DNA of 33,021 nt from an uncultured Selenomonadaceae bacterium. Lineage in GTDB: Bacteria > Bacillota > Negativicutes > Selenomonadales > Selenomonadaceae. The stretch covers positions 1 to 33,021 of the forward strand of contig CAJOCT010000011.1 in the NCBI GenBank assembly GCA_905236725.1, given 5' to 3'. The notes below the pieces were generated by a model. The model saw nothing but the letters and a program-made list of their open reading frames with translations, was not told the origin of the DNA and did no database searches. Both the position numbers and the translations under genes were made by a program. Positions 32,126 through 33,021 of the stretch are shown here, in pieces (the first letter of the stretch is position 1; each line of letters begins with the position of its first letter).

Positions 32126-32468
32126 AAAATTTTTGTCGATACAAGTGCGAAATGCCAAATCAACTCGGCGCAAGAAGGCTTACGCAAAAGAAATTCCTGC
32201 GAAAGTTTTACAAGAAATTTTGTCGATGACGGAAGTCGACGGAGAAATTACGCTCATTCATTCGGGCTCAAAAATTCTTTTCACTTTTGAAAATTTGCTT
32301 GTCACGACAAGAATTATCGATGGCGTATTTCCGCCGTATGAAAGAGTTTTTCCGAAAGAAAATGAAATCGCAGAAAAAATAACGATCGGAATGAGTAAAT
32401 CGCTTGCGCCTGTTGATTTTCAAGCCGAAAATTTTCATTACGTCGTTACGCCTGTGAGGAGGTCTTGA
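32118..32468 (+). CDS. Shortened DNA polymerase III beta-clamp (DnaN)-like protein
   Basis: 116 residues against about 370 for DnaN. KEIPAKVLQEILSMTEVDGEITLIHSGSKILFTFENLLVTTRIIDGVFPPYERVFP matches the second half of the middle clamp domain. After EKITIGMSKSL the text jumps to APVDFQAENFHYVVTPVRRS, which matches the extreme C-terminus of a clamp (the PxR ending). Domain 1 and most of domain 3 are missing, yet the frame is uninterrupted. The start ATG 32118 lies inside the end of the preceding gene. A complete sliding clamp cannot be formed; it may be a remnant of a phage clamp or a mini-protein that binds clamp partners. Confidence 0.6.
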   Translation: MNEKFLSIQVRNAKSTRRKKAYAKEIPAKVLQEILSMTEVDGEITLIHSGSKILFTFENLLVTTRIIDGVFPPYERVFPKENEIAEKITIGMSKSLAPVDFQAENFHYVVTPVRRS

Positions 32469-32469
32469 G

Positions 32470-32640
32470 ATGAAAATCATTGAACCGTCAGCGGTATTGA
32501 TGAGAGATTTCGACGGCGCAGAAGTTATGAAATTTCTTGAACTTTGCGGCAGAACGGCTTATCAGTCGAAGAAAAATATCACCAATGATTCAGCGGAAAA
32601 ATTTATGAAAAATTTAATAAGGAGCGTGATTGAGAAATGA
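32470..32640 (+). CDS. Truncated flavin-dependent thymidylate synthase (ThyX) N-terminus
   Basis: 56 residues from ATG 32470, preceded by GAGGAGG at 32456-32462. FDGAEVMKFLELCGRTAYQSKKNITNDSAEKFMKNLIRSVIEK follows the N-terminal pattern of phage-type ThyX (LELCGR, then the NLI segment). ThyX usually continues with a GHESVLEH-like stretch; here NLIR passes directly to SVIEK and stops, so a few codons are missing and everything after is gone. The active-site and FAD motif RHR is therefore absent and the product cannot be an active synthase. Its stop overlaps the next start (ATGA). Confidence 0.6.
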   Translation: MKIIEPSAVLMRDFDGAEVMKFLELCGRTAYQSKKNITNDSAEKFMKNLIRSVIEK

Positions 32641-32843
32641 CGGTTGAGGAACGTTTTAATATTCTTGAAAAAAACTTAATCAAACTTTCCGCGCATTGTT
32701 TTGAAATGAAAAGAAAACTTAACGCAATCAATAAAAAATTTTCCGTTCGTGATGACGAATTGGCTGAACGACTTGAAATAATCGACAAAAAATATTTCCA
32801 CGCGATGAAAAACCTCGTCGAATATATAAAAAAATCGGAATAA
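32637..32843 (+). CDS. Hypothetical coiled-coil protein in the mini-gene chain
   Basis: 68 residues, almost wholly alpha-helical by composition (VEERFNILEKNLIKLS, DDELAERLEIIDKKYF), not recognised. It starts within the ThyX-like stop and uses AAGGAG at about 32619-32624. The overlap suggests coupled translation with the preceding short genes. Confidence 0.6.
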   Translation: MTVEERFNILEKNLIKLSAHCFEMKRKLNAINKKFSVRDDELAERLEIIDKKYFHAMKNLVEYIKKSE

Positions 32844-32934
32844 AATTCTGTGATAAAAATAAAAAACGCCGTCCCCCGACAGCGCACTTTGATTTTAATT
32901 TCTGAAAGTTGTGTTGTCAAGGAGCGGTATTTTT

Positions 32935-33021
32935 ATGACATTTGAGGAATTGAATATTGTGCGGACACTAAAAAAGAAAATTTCGGACGAAGAACAAAAA
33001 CTTCAAGGATTTAGAGAATTG
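32935..33021 (+). CDS. Start of a small helical protein, runs off the window
   Basis: ATG 32935 with AAGGAG at 32919-32924. The first 29 residues (TFEELNIVRTLKKKISDEEQ and on) are charged and helical and resemble the many small phage proteins of unknown function. The 91-bp gap before it holds an imperfect hairpin (CGCCGTC / GACAGCG, about 32866-32885). Confidence 0.5.
   Translation, partial: MTFEELNIVRTLKKKISDEEQKLQGFREL

Noticed and set aside
1-33021. CRISPR arrays, rRNA and tRNA genes, insertion sequences
   Set aside because: No regularly spaced repeats, no tRNA-like cloverleaf with conserved T-loop, no rRNA segments and no transposase were found by reading.

Overview
The window is AT-rich bacterial chromosome, most likely from a Negativicutes-type Firmicute (Selenomonadales or Acidaminococcales and relatives). 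Low-GC Firmicute markers (IreB/UPF0297, a DUF1292 protein, a LonC-type protease, an Rrf2 regulator, strong AGGAGG ribosome-binding sites and frequent TTG starts) occur together with an LptF/LptG-type lipopolysaccharide permease, which implies an outer membrane. This placement is inference from gene content; no rRNA or tRNA gene was seen.

Left block (1-11.4 kb): a methyltransferase gene broken at an 11-base G tract lies downstream of rsmE on the minus strand. Then on the plus strand come an AAA+ ATPase of the SpoVK/CbbX type, argD, valS, and, behind a strong promoter, the tightly packed ireB-ruvX-DUF1292-mltG-trhP cluster.

Central block (11.4-24.7 kb): a TtcA-like tRNA thiolase and a large double-U32 protein extend an RNA-modification theme. 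A single cobalamin C20-methyltransferase with an orphan lipoprotein substrate-binding protein follows, then a decayed-looking AAA_14/DUF4143 ATPase and a YopX-family gene. An Rrf2 regulator faces iscS-iscU-cysK-metY, a coherent iron-sulfur and cysteine/homocysteine operon whose divergent promoters contain inverted repeats. A LacX-type epimerase and RidA close the block. Codon choice in much of this block looks less stereotyped than in the flanks.

Right block (24.7-31.0 kb): the LptF/G permease and murG on the minus strand, then a small unknown ORF, rplI and lonC on the plus strand, and a Maa-type acetyltransferase on the minus strand.

Right edge (31.0-33.0 kb): this is the most unusual part. 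Two tandem micro-ORFs for hydrophobic peptides of 13 and 20 residues share a leader sequence, and each is followed by strong hairpins, like type I toxin loci. Next is a twice-frameshifted LysM-like gene. Then comes a chain of very short, overlapping, well-initiated genes that look like cut-down phage DNA-metabolism genes: a free-standing NrdD-like glycyl-radical tail, a beta-clamp (DnaN) with its middle removed, and a ThyX N-terminus. The chain could be a decaying prophage module or a set of retained mini-proteins.
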